Origin: FEN-1088 sp031407985 | GTDB taxonomy: Bacteria; Myxococcota_A; Polyangia; Fen-1088 | NCBI GenBank assembly: GCA_031407985.1 | Contig: JANOJB010000341.1 | Location: 1-64,000, forward strand | Length of the DNA stretch: 64,000 nucleotides | Direction: 5' to 3' | Position numbers and translations under genes: made by a program | Notes under the pieces: generated by a model | What the model was told of the DNA's origin: nothing | The model's input: only the letters and a program-made list of their open reading frames with translations | The model's database searches: none | Shown: positions 27,002 through 36,061 of the stretch, one piece after another | How positions within the stretch are numbered: the stretch's first letter is position 1 | Layout: each line of letters opens with the position of its first letter

Positions 27002-27431
27002 CCTCGCGCTCGTCGATACGAACGTCCTGGTCTACGCCCTGCTTCCGGAGGCGCCGCAGCACGCCGCTTCGCGCGCGCTTCTGGATCGCGCGGCGGACGA
27101 GGGTGCCGGACTCTGCATCAGCCTGACCGTCATTTCAGAGTTCTTGAGCGTCGTGACCGACGCCCGTCGGGTGGTTCCGCCGCGGTCGCCGGAAGACGCA
27201 GCACAGGTAATTGAAGACATCCTCGCCCAGCCCGGGATGACGCTCCTTCCAATACCTTCGGATATCGTGGAACGTCTGGTTGGTCTTGTTCGAATACACC
27301 GGGTGAAGGGTGGTTCGCTGTTCGACTTCCAGATCATGGCGACGATGCTCGGAAACGGCCTTACCCGCGTTTACACGTACAATCGGTCCGACTTCGAGAA
27401 GGTCCTGGGTATCGAGGTCTTGCCCCCGTAG
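26985..27431 (+). CDS. vapC: VapC-like PIN-domain ribonuclease toxin
   Basis: A 148-residue PIN-domain protein. The acidic active-site residues are present: LALVDTNVLVYAL (first Asp), ISEFLSVV (Glu) and GGSLFDFQIMATM with the later Asp. VapC toxins cleave tRNA or rRNA when their antitoxin is degraded. It overlaps the antitoxin gene and sits between the broken methyltransferase and helicase. It is the only unit of the island that looks intact, which fits selection for addiction after the rest decayed. Confidence 0.88.
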   Translation: MPTSVDLALVDTNVLVYALLPEAPQHAASRALLDRAADEGAGLCISLTVISEFLSVVTDARRVVPPRSPEDAAQVIEDILAQPGMTLLPIPSDIVERLVGLVRIHRVKGGSLFDFQIMATMLGNGLTRVYTYNRSDFEKVLGIEVLPP

Positions 27432-27580
27432 ACTCGCCGGATTTTGGGAGCGGAAAAGCGACGACCACTGTCTCCCGAATTGAGCGTCGCCGTCACCCCC
27501 GCGATTTCCGAGACGGCGTCTCGGAAATGTATCTCTGTCGATATTCGCCCATCTGTCATCACCGGTAGGGAGGTGGAGTA

Positions 27581-28620
27581 GTGGCCAGTCCATTCGATCG
27601 CCCGGAGCTTGCGGATCTGCGCGGCCAGGCGCGCGTGATCGGGGAGATCCAGCGTCGTGTCGACGCGTGGCGCGGATTCACACTGGGACACGCCGCCCAG
27701 CCCTACCCCGTCGAGGCGCCGCGCTATCAGCCGGTTGCCGACGGTGAGCGCGCGGTCAGCGACACCACGATGCACCTGTTGCAACACTGGTTCCGGCACG
27801 AACCGCACCTGTTGCGGCGGAAACAATCGACGCAGGCGTTCAAATACTGGCCCCATCAACGACGGTTGGTCGAAACGTTCATCTATTTGTACGAGGTGCG
27901 CGGACTGCGACGCACCGAAGACCTGTACCGCCTGGCGAACGTGGAATCGTTGGGGCCGCAGCGTGACCCGTGGGCCAAGCTGGGCGGACAACTGGCGACG
28001 GGGTCGGGCAAGACCAAGATGATGAGCCTGCTGGTCGCCTGGTCCTACCTGAACGCAGTGTGTGAATCGGCGAGTCCCCTTGGCCTGGGGCCACATTCGA
28101 TCCTGATTGCTCCGAATCTGTTCGTGAAGGATCGCCTGTTGCAAGACTTCTGCCCGCCATATGGCGAAACGTCCGTGTTCCTGGCCGATCCCGTGGTGCC
28201 CCCCGCGTTCGACCAGTTCTGGAATCTGAAGGTCTACGATCCCACCACCTGCCCGCGCGTGCTGGAACCGTCCGAAGGCGCCCTGGTCCTGACCAACTAT
28301 CACTAGTTGCTGCGCGAGAGCGAAGACGCTCCGACGTTGATGCAGTGGGAACAGCACCAGATGGACCTGTTGTTCCACGCTGGCGAGCCAGATCGACTGG
28401 AAGCGGTGTCGACGCCGTTGTTGGACAGGTTCGCGCGGTCGCGGGGTCTGCTGGTCCTGAACGACGAGGCCCACCACGTCTGGGACGAGACCGGTCACGC
28501 GCGCTTCGAACAAAAGGCACGCGACAAGGCGAAGGTCAGTCAGACCGAGGACGAGGCCACGGCAATGGCCTGGATCCGATCCATCCGGCGGCTGAACGGC
28601 GACGGCGAGCGGAACCGCTG
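27581..28620 (+). pseudogene. DEAH-box helicase (type III Res-like), nonsense codon and truncated 3' end
   Basis: GTG at 27581 follows GGGAGGTGGAG. The N-terminal 240 codons include Walker A (LATGSGKTKMM). An in-frame TAG at 28304-28306 follows TNYH; the same frame then continues with LLRESEDAP, a helicase-like spacer and the DEAH box (LVLNDEAHHVWDE) to SIRRLNG at about 28605. CAG to TAG is the simplest explanation. After about 28610 the sequence changes to an unrelated gene, so motifs III to VI are missing. In the family this helicase partners the methyltransferase found upstream. Confidence 0.85.
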
Positions 28621-29037
28621 CAACCAGTCGTTTCGCCGCACAAGCCGCCCCTGGGTCCCGAAAGTCCCCCGCCACCGAGCGACAGCAGCTCAGCCCGCCG
28701 CGTCCTGACCCTCGGCGCGGTTGGTCTCTCCCTGATCGCGCTGACCGTCGGCATCCTCGAACACCGGGCCTGGCAGGGGAAGGTGGATTCCTTCGAGTCC
28801 ATGGCCGCCTGTGGCAGCGGACTCCCCCAGCGCGGAGGCAGAGTCTGCGAAGAGATCTACGACGACGGCAGGCGTGCCAACGTTGTCGCGTTTGTTGGCT
28901 ACGGCTTGAGCGCGGGCTTGGCTGCCACGTCCGCGATTCTATATTTCACAGATCCGGCGCAGGCTGCCAAACCTCGAAAGGTCGCCTGCTCGGCAACTCT
29001 GGCCGCGCCAGGCCTCGCGTGTGCGTATCGATTCTAG
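28618..29037 (+). pseudogene. 3' fragment of an unrelated membrane-anchored protein
   Basis: In the frame +1 to the helicase, about 140 codons read coherently to TAG at 29035: a Pro/Ser-rich stretch (PLGPESPPPPSDSSS), a membrane segment (LTLGAVGLSLIALTVGIL), a short Cys-containing loop and a second hydrophobic segment (VVAFVGYGLSAGLAATSAILY). This resembles the C-terminal tail of Myxococcota TPR/PEGA-type surface proteins. There is no credible start of its own, so I take it as the remnant of a gene cut by the island boundary. Confidence 0.55.
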
Positions 29038-29067
29038 TCCGTGGCGGAGAACAGTTTGGAGGGGAAC

Positions 29068-30450
29068 ATGCGTTTCAGCTTTCGGGTCGTTCAAGCGCTG
29101 GCCTTGATTCGCATGGCTGGGGTGATCGCTCCGGCCTGCAAGGACTTCAGAACAGGGATCAAACCGGACGCTGGCGGAACAGGAGGCGTCAACGGCCAGC
29201 CGCTTGATGCAGGTACGGATCGAAGCATTGCGCCCGACTCGTCAACGAACGCCCTCGACGCCCCGTCGGGTGGTGGGATTGCGGGCAGTGGGGGAACCGG
29301 CACGGGAGGAATCGCGGGCGGTGCGGGGGGAAGCGTGGCTGGAACAGGAGGGGCCGCAGGAGCAACGGGGGGAGCGGGTGCCGGAACCGGAGGTCGAGGC
29401 GGCGGTGCGGGTAGCATGATCGCAGCAACAGGTGGCGCGATCGGTGGGACAGGAGGGATCGGCGGCGGAACCGGCGGTGGAACCGGCGGTACGATCGCTG
29501 GCACGGGCGGTATCGTCGGAGGGACCGGAGGCATGGTCATGGGAAGTGGGGGGGCGCCAGTTTGTGGCTCTGGACTTAGCGTCTGCAACGGGACCTGCTG
29601 CCTGACTGGCCAGGCGTGCTGCCAAGGAACTTGTGTGGACGTCACCTCTAGCGCACAGGACTGCGGCTCCACTTGTACGATCTGCGGTGGAAGCGCGCCC
29701 CGGTGCCTCGCGGGCGTTTGTCAGGTTTGCGGCAACGGCATGGTCGAGTCCAGCGAGTTCTGCGACGATGGCTTCCAGACGTCGTGCGGTGCCTGCAACG
29801 CAACCTGCACTGGTGCAGGAACGCCTTCCGTCTGCGGCGATGGCGTCCGGTGTCTGGATACCGAAGCCTGCGACGACGGGGAAACCCTGGTCTGCGGGAG
29901 CTGCAACGCGACTTGCACGGCTTCCGGTATGGGCGCGGCCTGCTGTCCGTCACCGAGTCCGAACAGCCTGCTGATGAACGGCGGATTCAACGTCGGGCTG
30001 TTTCCCTGGGTAGTCCAATTCCCCGGGCCACAGAGATCCACCCTCGACGCAACGGGCTGTTCGGCGTCAGGTTCGCTGCAAACCACACAGAGTGTGAAAC
30101 CCCCATTCCAAGAGTACGTCAGTCAATGCATACGCGTCTTTCCGGGGACGAAATACAACGTTGGCGCCTGGGTTCGCATCGCTGCGGGATCGCCTGCGGC
30201 TGACGTTCGTGTTGTCTTCCAGTGGGTTCAAGAATGCGACAGCGATCTTGCGGCGCAGCCCGCCGTTACGCTTGCTGCCGCTGCTACACCCGACGTGTGG
30301 CAGTACCTCCATGCCGAAAATATCGTGCCGTCGGGGGACTCTGCCTACTTGGACACGCAACTTCACTTCAACAAGGCGAATGATGCTCCCGGTACGGTTT
30401 CCGCCTTCTTCGACATGGTCTACGTCGCAGTCGCTCCGGACAGGTTTTGA
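29068..30450 (+). CDS. Cys-rich repeat lipoprotein with C-terminal jelly-roll-like domain
   Basis: A 460-residue product; ATG 29068 follows GGAGGGG. The signal ends at IAPAC. A linker of about 110 residues of GGTGGIGGGTGG type follows. Then come a Cys-rich module (VCNGTCCLTGQACCQGTC) and two DUF4215-like repeats (CGNGMVESSEFCDDG and CGDGVRCLDTEACDDG). Residues about 305-460 form a probable carbohydrate-binding jelly-roll (LMNGGFNVGLFPWVV, YNVGAWVRIAAG). It is likely a surface-attached adhesin or binding protein. It is convergent with the next gene. Confidence 0.85.
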   Translation: MRFSFRVVQALALIRMAGVIAPACKDFRTGIKPDAGGTGGVNGQPLDAGTDRSIAPDSSTNALDAPSGGGIAGSGGTGTGGIAGGAGGSVAGTGGAAGATGGAGAGTGGRGGGAGSMIAATGGAIGGTGGIGGGTGGGTGGTIAGTGGIVGGTGGMVMGSGGAPVCGSGLSVCNGTCCLTGQACCQGTCVDVTSSAQDCGSTCTICGGSAPRCLAGVCQVCGNGMVESSEFCDDGFQTSCGACNATCTGAGTPSVCGDGVRCLDTEACDDGETLVCGSCNATCTASGMGAACCPSPSPNSLLMNGGFNVGLFPWVVQFPGPQRSTLDATGCSASGSLQTTQSVKPPFQEYVSQCIRVFPGTKYNVGAWVRIAAGSPAADVRVVFQWVQECDSDLAAQPAVTLAAAATPDVWQYLHAENIVPSGDSAYLDTQLHFNKANDAPGTVSAFFDMVYVAVAPDRF

Positions 30451-30513
30451 TTGTTCTCAGCAACACCCACAAGGCATTGCGGCAGACGGACATGAACGGA
30501 GTTTCTCCAGGAC

Positions 30514-31551
30514 CTACGGCACCGCGAAGCAGTAGAACGACCCGCGACCACCGCCGGACCCGACGGACATGGCCCTATTGGTGGCGGGCTCGGCGCACCC
30601 GCCGCTGTTGTGCGAGGAGTTCCACGACTCGGGATTCCCACCGCCCGTCCGATTCGTGTGGCCCACTCGGGCAATCACGTTCGTCGCGTTTGATGTCCAG
30701 TCCGAACAGGTGGCATTCGCCATCACCATGCCATCGACCGTCGACCCCGTGATGATGTCGTGAACGTTCGGGCTGGTGGGAACGATGGCGCCACGCTCGT
30801 CAAGGGCAATGGCGGTGCTGCCGACCGGCCACGTCGTATTTAGTGCGGCATTCGCTGGTAGCTGATCGTGAAGGTCCGCCAGGTTGTTGGCGATGACAAC
30901 GCCGGCGGCGTTGCGCCACGGCCCGGTGCCGATTCGATCGCGCGCGTTGACGGTCGACGTGCTGAGGTAGGCGTGCCAAGTCTTGGCCCCAAGGTCCGCA
31001 GACACGGCTGTTGCGAGCATCTTGCAGAACGCATCGGCGCCCGCGAGCCCACCCAAGTTTCCGCCATCTCCCGGACCACGGCTGGTCGCGAAGAAGCTCA
31101 TCATCGACGACGTTCCCCCGGCGCCCGTGGAACCACCGCCGCCTGTGGTGCCGCCGCGTCCGCCCGTCCCGGTCGTGCCACCTCGGCCGCCCGTCGCCGT
31201 CGTGCCGCCGCGACCACCTGTCGCGGTCCCACCACCAGCGCCGCCCGACGCGGTCGCACCGCCGGTTCCAGTCGCGCCACCCGACGCACTCGCGCCTCCG
31301 GTCGAGGTCGCGCCACCTGACGAACTCGCGCCGCCGGTTCCGGTCGCGCCGCCTGACGAACTGGCGCCACCCGTTCCGGTCGCGCCGCCCGACGCGCTGG
31401 CGCCGCCCGACGCGCTGGCGCCACCCGTACCCGTCGCGCCACCTGACGCACTGGCGCCGCCGGTGCCGGACGAGCCACCCCCGCCGCTGCAACTGGCCAG
31501 GGTCAAAATTGACGACGAAAGAAGAACAACGATCTGGCGCGGGAGTTTCAT
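30514..31551 (-). CDS. lipoprotein with C-type-lectin/endostatin-like domain
   Basis: A 345-residue product with lipobox LASC. About 115 residues of GGASASGGATGTGG repeats follow. The C-terminal 200 residues (SFFATSRGPGDGGNLGGLAGADAFCK, AYLSTSTVNARDRIGTGPWRNAAG, CSDWTSNATNVIARVGHTNR, SGGCAEPATNRAMSVGSGGGRGSFYCFA) match a domain seen in many Myxococcota proteins and related to the collagen XV/XVIII endostatin/C-type lectin fold. The ligand is unknown. Confidence 0.82.
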   Translation of the reverse strand: MKLPRQIVVLLSSSILTLASCSGGGGSSGTGGASASGGATGTGGASASGGASASGGATGTGGASSSGGATGTGGASSSGGATSTGGASASGGATGTGGATASGGAGGGTATGGRGGTTATGGRGGTTGTGGRGGTTGGGGSTGAGGTSSMMSFFATSRGPGDGGNLGGLAGADAFCKMLATAVSADLGAKTWHAYLSTSTVNARDRIGTGPWRNAAGVVIANNLADLHDQLPANAALNTTWPVGSTAIALDERGAIVPTSPNVHDIITGSTVDGMVMANATCSDWTSNATNVIARVGHTNRTGGGNPESWNSSHNSGGCAEPATNRAMSVGSGGGRGSFYCFAVP

Positions 31552-31921
31552 GATGACCTCCAGGGGGGAAACGCCGAAACAACGGCGAGGGAGCAGTACT
31601 CTAAGCCTGTTCGTGACCCCAAAAAAGCGGTCACATCAAAGTCTTGTTCGTCCGCGACCTTACCTGGCACGCGCGAACATCCGTCCCGCCTGTTGCTGGC
31701 CAGGTCCGTTGACACTTCTGCCTACGCCTCGGCCGTGTTCCGTCGGAGTAGTGGCCACCGAGCCACACTTTCTCGGCCGCGCACATCGCCGTGGTCATCC
31801 GGCCACGGTGACGTGCCGGTCGTCACGACCGACACCAGACACGAGCACATTCGCAGCGTCCGCTGTTGGCGCGACCGTTGCTGTGGAGGTGGCCGCGGCA
31901 TCCACCGCACGAGGAGACGGA
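31552..31921. other. intergenic region between divergent genes
   Basis: These 370 bp separate the lectin-like lipoprotein from the plus-strand outer-membrane gene. I find no convincing gene. There is a short inverted repeat at 31613-31634 (GTGACC, 10-base A-rich spacer, GGTCAC) that may be an operator or part of a weak hairpin. The promoters of both genes must lie here. Confidence 0.5.
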
Positions 31922-33136
31922 ATGCGACTGACATTTTCGAGGGCCCGCGTGGTCCAGGCGGCGTGGGCAATTCTGCTGCTGTGGTCGACGCCGGTATCGG
32001 CGCTGCCCGGCGACAACCCGCCGCCCGGCGCACGACCACCACCCCGCGACAACCCGCCGCCCGGCGAAGCTCCCGCGTTCACCAACGACGATACCGGGCC
32101 CGGCGATGCGCGTGTCAATCCCGACGCTGTCGACGCGACCGCAGCCGACGATCCGCCTCGTACCAACGACGCGACAAGCGACGGCGATGCTGCCGTTGCC
32201 GTCGCGAAAACGCGCGCGCGGCCGGACCGCGAAGTCCCCTTCGGCTTCTACCGCGATCCGCAGGGACGCGTGATGCAGGTGTCGTTCGATTTGCAGCAGC
32301 GCATCTGGCTGGGTGTCGCGTACGCGCCGCGCCGGCGATCCAACGGTCAACTTGAAATCGCCCCCGCCGCGTTCGAATTCGGCCTGGCCTACGAAGAAAC
32401 CACGCCCGACGGAATGACCCGCCAGCGCTTTCGCGTGATGGACGGCGAGGCGCGTCTGCACCCGTTCGGTCTGGATGTGACCGCGTTCCGCTACGACCTG
32501 TCGCGCCGCTACGAAAACCCGATCCTGCGCATCACCACGTTCCTCGGCGAGCCCCAACGCCACGATCTGAACCTGAACGTCGGCTTCTACACCGAGGCGC
32601 TGCGCCTCGAGGTCGCCCCGCGCGGCGTCGAGGGCGAGTACGCGCTGACGCTGGCCACATTGCAGGGCACGCTGGACCTGTGGCAATCACGCGATCTGCG
32701 TTCATTCGTCCGGCTGCGCGTGGGTCCCGCCATCGAGGCGCGCCTGGGATCGTGGGGGCAGGACGCGCGCTTCGTCGGATTTCTTCCGCAGAGCATTCTG
32801 GAAGGCAACGCAATCCTTGGAAAACGGGCGCTGCAACTGCTGACGTTCCGTTTGCGCGGCGAGCTACTGCGATCGCTGACCGTCCAACCGCGCGCGCTAC
32901 CGTGGGATTGGCTGGTCGCGGCCGAAGGCGCCTGGGAGGTGATATTCATGGCCATCAACGATCAACCTATTTCGCTGCGACTGGCGGCGCAGGCCGGCCT
33001 GCGCGAAGACACCGGTACAACAGCGCTTCCCGGATCGACGATCGCCGGATCCACGCCCGCCTGGGAATGGAAGGGCACCGCCGCGCTGCGCGTGTCGTTC
33101 TTCTCACCGCCCGTGCTCCCGACCGCGCGGCGTTGA
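31922..33136 (+). CDS. outer-membrane-type exported protein, tandem paralogue 1
   Basis: A 404-residue product. GAGGAG lies six bases before ATG 31922, and the frame upstream is antisense to a linker. The signal peptide runs to about residue 28 (PVSA). The next 75 residues are low-complexity Pro/Asp/Ala sequence. The mature domain (about 105-404) is rich in amphipathic strands: REVPFGFYRDPQGRVMQVSF, RIWLGVAYAPRR and VIFMAINDQPISLRLAAQAG. The last segment recurs in the next gene. It starts 12 bp before that gene, so the two are probably co-transcribed. No known family is recognised. Confidence 0.72.
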   Translation: MRLTFSRARVVQAAWAILLLWSTPVSALPGDNPPPGARPPPRDNPPPGEAPAFTNDDTGPGDARVNPDAVDATAADDPPRTNDATSDGDAAVAVAKTRARPDREVPFGFYRDPQGRVMQVSFDLQQRIWLGVAYAPRRRSNGQLEIAPAAFEFGLAYEETTPDGMTRQRFRVMDGEARLHPFGLDVTAFRYDLSRRYENPILRITTFLGEPQRHDLNLNVGFYTEALRLEVAPRGVEGEYALTLATLQGTLDLWQSRDLRSFVRLRVGPAIEARLGSWGQDARFVGFLPQSILEGNAILGKRALQLLTFRLRGELLRSLTVQPRALPWDWLVAAEGAWEVIFMAINDQPISLRLAAQAGLREDTGTTALPGSTIAGSTPAWEWKGTAALRVSFFSPPVLPTARR

Positions 33137-33148
33137 CGCGCGGGCAGC

Positions 33149-34180
33149 GTGCAACGCATGTCAGCGAAACCCGCCACGGTTGCGAGCACGATGCTGGCGG
33201 CGTTCCTCTGGCCCGTTGTCGCCGCGGCCGACCACGCTGTCGCCTCGACCACTGTCGACGCCGACGACCACGCTGTAGCCGCGCCCCCTGTTGCCGCCGC
33301 GTCCGTATCAACTGTCGCCGCATCCGTGCCCGCCCACGCGCCCGCGACATGGATCGCCGCGCGGGACGGAACACCATTCCGCGTGCGCTTCGAACCCGGA
33401 CACCGGTTGTTCGTGGGCGTTGCCGTGCATGCAGACGCCGGGGAAGCCGGTCGCGACTTCGCCGCCGCCGTCAACATGGGCCTGTCGCTGCGCGCCCCGA
33501 TTCCCGACGGTGACTGGGATTTGTACTGGAAGCGGGACCATGACATCGCACATCTGTTTGTTCGCCCCACAAGCACGGGCGCGCCCCGTATTCAGGGTCG
33601 CCTGTACCGCGGAACCTTCATCCGGCGGTCACGCAGTGGCGCGCTGACGATTCCCACCACGCCGCCCCTGCGGCTGGGCGTACCCTTCGACATCGGACTG
33701 CGCATCGAACTGGGCCGACTGGATGGTGTCGCTTGGCCGGCACGCGGCGACGCGGGTCTCGTGGTGGGCGTGGTGCGCGGCGACGTGCTCGGCGATTTCT
33801 GGCGTTCATCACAACCCGGCCGGTGGATCGCTCTGGGTGTTGGCGCGCGTTACGGCGTGGGCATCGCCCGCGATCCCGCCGGGACGTTGAATCTGGATCA
33901 CCAGATCGCACCCATGACCGCGCTGACGCTGGCGGCGCGCACCGAAAGTACAAATGGTCTTTTTGTCGCGTCGATTGACATCGAGGCAGTGCACCGCTGG
34001 TCCAGCACCCGCGGCTGGGAACAAACCGCGCGCGCCGAGATAGAAACCGAGATCATCCCGCTGGCGATCAACGATCGGCCGGTCTCCCTGTTCGCGCGGG
34101 CCGGTGCCGGCATGGGCGGTGGCGTCGATGCCGACCTACGCGCGCTTGTGGGTCTGCGCATTGTCGCGCCCCTGCGATAG
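33149..34180 (+). CDS. outer-membrane-type exported protein, tandem paralogue 2
   Basis: A 343-residue product from GTG 33149 (ATG at 33158 is a close alternative). The signal peptide is about 26 residues (ending VAAADHA), then a Val/Ala-rich linker to about 65. Strand-rich sequence follows: TPFRVRFEPGHRLFVGVAVHADAG, WIALGVGARYGVGIA and IIPLAINDRPVSLFARAGAG. The last matches MAINDQPISLRLAAQAG of the upstream gene, so the two are likely diverged duplicates. The protein ends in VAPLR and not in the usual aromatic residue. Confidence 0.7.
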   Translation: MQRMSAKPATVASTMLAAFLWPVVAAADHAVASTTVDADDHAVAAPPVAAASVSTVAASVPAHAPATWIAARDGTPFRVRFEPGHRLFVGVAVHADAGEAGRDFAAAVNMGLSLRAPIPDGDWDLYWKRDHDIAHLFVRPTSTGAPRIQGRLYRGTFIRRSRSGALTIPTTPPLRLGVPFDIGLRIELGRLDGVAWPARGDAGLVVGVVRGDVLGDFWRSSQPGRWIALGVGARYGVGIARDPAGTLNLDHQIAPMTALTLAARTESTNGLFVASIDIEAVHRWSSTRGWEQTARAEIETEIIPLAINDRPVSLFARAGAGMGGGVDADLRALVGLRIVAPLR

Positions 34181-34276
34181 CCGGACGGATGGCGCGTGGT
34201 TTTGGGAAAACCGTGTTCTAATGACCGGCAAGTCGTTCGAAACCAAACTAACTTGGGATTTGAAAAGGGGGTTGTC

Positions 34277-34675
34277 ATGACGCGTGCATTGATCGTGATT
34301 TCGTTGGCGCTGGGTGTCGGTTCGTCCCTGGGATGCGGGAGCGATGGTGGCGGCACCAGTGGTGGTGCAACCGGCGAATCGGGAGTGGCAAGTTCCAAGA
34401 CACTCGCAAGCCTGACCCCTGCCGAGAAGGGAAAGATCTGTGATTGGAACGCGCAGATCAGTGGCGGCTACGGAAAAACCATGCTCTGCGGCGACGGTAC
34501 TGATGTCTCAAACGATGTTGATCAGGCGTCCTGCGTAGCTGACGTACCCAGTTGTGCGGCGACGGTTGCTCAGTTCGAGGCCTGCTCCAAGGTGGTCGTT
34601 ACCGTCCCCCTGTGCGATCAGATCGCGAAACTACTTGGCGCGGCAGAATGCGCGGCCATTGTCGCCTGCTTCTAG
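34277..34675 (+). CDS. small Cys-containing lipoprotein
   Basis: A 132-residue product; AAGGGGG precedes ATG 34277 by about five bases. The signal ends in a lipobox (SSLGC). After a short Gly/Ser linker come the polar LTPAEKGKICDWNAQISGGY and six further cysteines (MLCGDG, ASCVADVPSCAA, EACSK, PLCDQ), ending AECAAIVACF. Small lipoproteins of this pattern are frequent in Polyangia; their role is unknown. It is followed by the MFS gene after 66 bp. Confidence 0.75.
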   Translation: MTRALIVISLALGVGSSLGCGSDGGGTSGGATGESGVASSKTLASLTPAEKGKICDWNAQISGGYGKTMLCGDGTDVSNDVDQASCVADVPSCAATVAQFEACSKVVVTVPLCDQIAKLLGAAECAAIVACF

Positions 34676-34741
34676 CCACAACATCGTCGGGCCCAGTTTG
34701 GGATCGTTTGCGCGGGGCCAGCGGTGTATCGTGGCGCCCGC

Positions 34742-36028
34742 ATGAACGGAGCCCCGGACGAGCGCCTGCTGATCGCCAGGGTGACGTGGCGCCTGATTCC
34801 CTTCCTGGGCCTGTGTTTCTTGGCAGCTTTTCTCGATCGCGTGAACGTCGGGTTCGCGGCGCTCCAGATGCAGGCGGATCTGAAATTCAGCGATTCCGTG
34901 TATTCGACCGGCGCGGGGATCTTCTTCCTTGGCTACTTCCTGTTCGAGGTCCCGAGCAACATTCTGTTGGAACGCGTGGGGGCGCGTCTTTGGATCGCGC
35001 GCATCATGATCATCTGGGGCCTGATCTCGTCGGCGATGATGTTCGCCCGCACGCCGACGACGTTTTACGCGCTCCGCTTCGCGCTTGGCGCTGCGGAGGC
35101 CGGGTTCTTTCCAGGCATCATCCTTTACCTCACCTACTGGTACCCCAACGCGCATCGCTCGCGCACGGTCGCCATGTTCATGATGGCCCCCGCGCTTTCC
35201 GGCGTGATTGGAGGCCCACTGTCTGGCTTCCTGCTTGACCACCATCCTGACAGCTTCGCGGGGTGGCAGTGGCTGTTCCTGATCGAAGGTATGCCTTCGG
35301 TGCTGTTGGGGGTCGCGGTCCTTCTGTATCTGCCGAATGGTCCGAAGGACGTGAAGTGGATGACCGCCAGCGAAAAAAACTGGCTTTCCCAGCGCCTCGA
35401 CGAAGAACGCGCCGAGCGCGAGAAACATCACGGCATGACGGTGTGGCGGGCGCTGGTGCATCCCCGCGTTCTGCTCCTGAGCCTTGTCTACTTCCTGATT
35501 GTCATCGGGGCCTACGGCTTCGATTTGTTCATGCCGAAGATTCTTGCCAAGACCTTTCCGGCGGTCAGCAAGACCCAACTGGGATGGTTGGCGGCGATTC
35601 CCCCGCTGTTCGCCGTGTTCGTCATGTTCTTCTGGGGCCGTCGCTCGGATCGCCTTCACGAACGCCGGTGGCACGTCGCATGGCCCGCATGGGGCGCGGC
35701 GATCGGCCTGGCCATCGGGTCATTTGATGTGACACCCACCGTGGCCCTGGCAGCGGCGGCCGTTGCCGTGGCGGGACGCTGGAGTTGCATCCCGCCGTTC
35801 TGGGGCCTGCCCACCGCTTTTCTGTCCGGCACCGCCGCTGCGGGGGGCATCGCCCTCATCAACGCGATCGGAAATTTGGGCGGCTTCGTCGGCCCCAAAC
35901 TGATGGGCGCATTGAAAGACCTGACCGGTTCCTATTCGGTCGGGCTTCGTGTGCTGGCGGGGTGCTACATCGCCGGTGGACTGCTGGCCTTGGTGCTGAA
36001 GACGCGGGCGACCTCCGCCACCCGATAA
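34742..36028 (+). CDS. MFS transporter, anion:cation symporter (ACS)-type
   Basis: A 428-residue protein with about 12 membrane segments. The first part has DRVNVGFAALQM and SNILLERVGARLWIARIMIIWG, typical of the ACS family, whose members import organic anions such as tartrate, glucarate, phthalate or hydroxyphenylacetate. A central polar loop (TASEKNWLSQRLDEERAER) separates the halves. It starts at ATG 34742; the frame is open six codons further. The substrate is not deducible from context, since the neighbours are a lipoprotein and a VapBC pair. Confidence 0.88.
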   Translation: MNGAPDERLLIARVTWRLIPFLGLCFLAAFLDRVNVGFAALQMQADLKFSDSVYSTGAGIFFLGYFLFEVPSNILLERVGARLWIARIMIIWGLISSAMMFARTPTTFYALRFALGAAEAGFFPGIILYLTYWYPNAHRSRTVAMFMMAPALSGVIGGPLSGFLLDHHPDSFAGWQWLFLIEGMPSVLLGVAVLLYLPNGPKDVKWMTASEKNWLSQRLDEERAEREKHHGMTVWRALVHPRVLLLSLVYFLIVIGAYGFDLFMPKILAKTFPAVSKTQLGWLAAIPPLFAVFVMFFWGRRSDRLHERRWHVAWPAWGAAIGLAIGSFDVTPTVALAAAAVAVAGRWSCIPPFWGLPTAFLSGTAAAGGIALINAIGNLGGFVGPKLMGALKDLTGSYSVGLRVLAGCYIAGGLLALVLKTRATSATR

Positions 36029-36061
36029 CGGGTTCCACCCGGTGCCATGTGCAAACGCGCG

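Larger units (their letters stand above)
24470..28620. other. decayed restriction-modification-like island with embedded VapBC
   Basis: On the left the island abuts a truncated gene. On the right a helicase is fused to the tail of an unrelated gene. Inside are a methyltransferase with an internal deletion, an intact toxin-antitoxin pair and a helicase with a nonsense codon and lost 3' half. No transposase, integrase or terminal repeat is visible. Boundaries are estimated from where coding similarity breaks, to within about 20 bp. Confidence 0.6.

Noticed and set aside
29091..29672. Pro-rich open frame (PPVPP repeats) on the minus strand
   Set aside because: It is the mirror of the Gly-rich linker of the lipoprotein at 29068. 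The same holds for 16821-17246 and 46786-47523.
31693..32355. 220-codon plus-strand open frame
   Set aside because: It overlaps the well-supported gene at 31922 in a different frame; translation is Arg/Cys-rich with no signal or domain.
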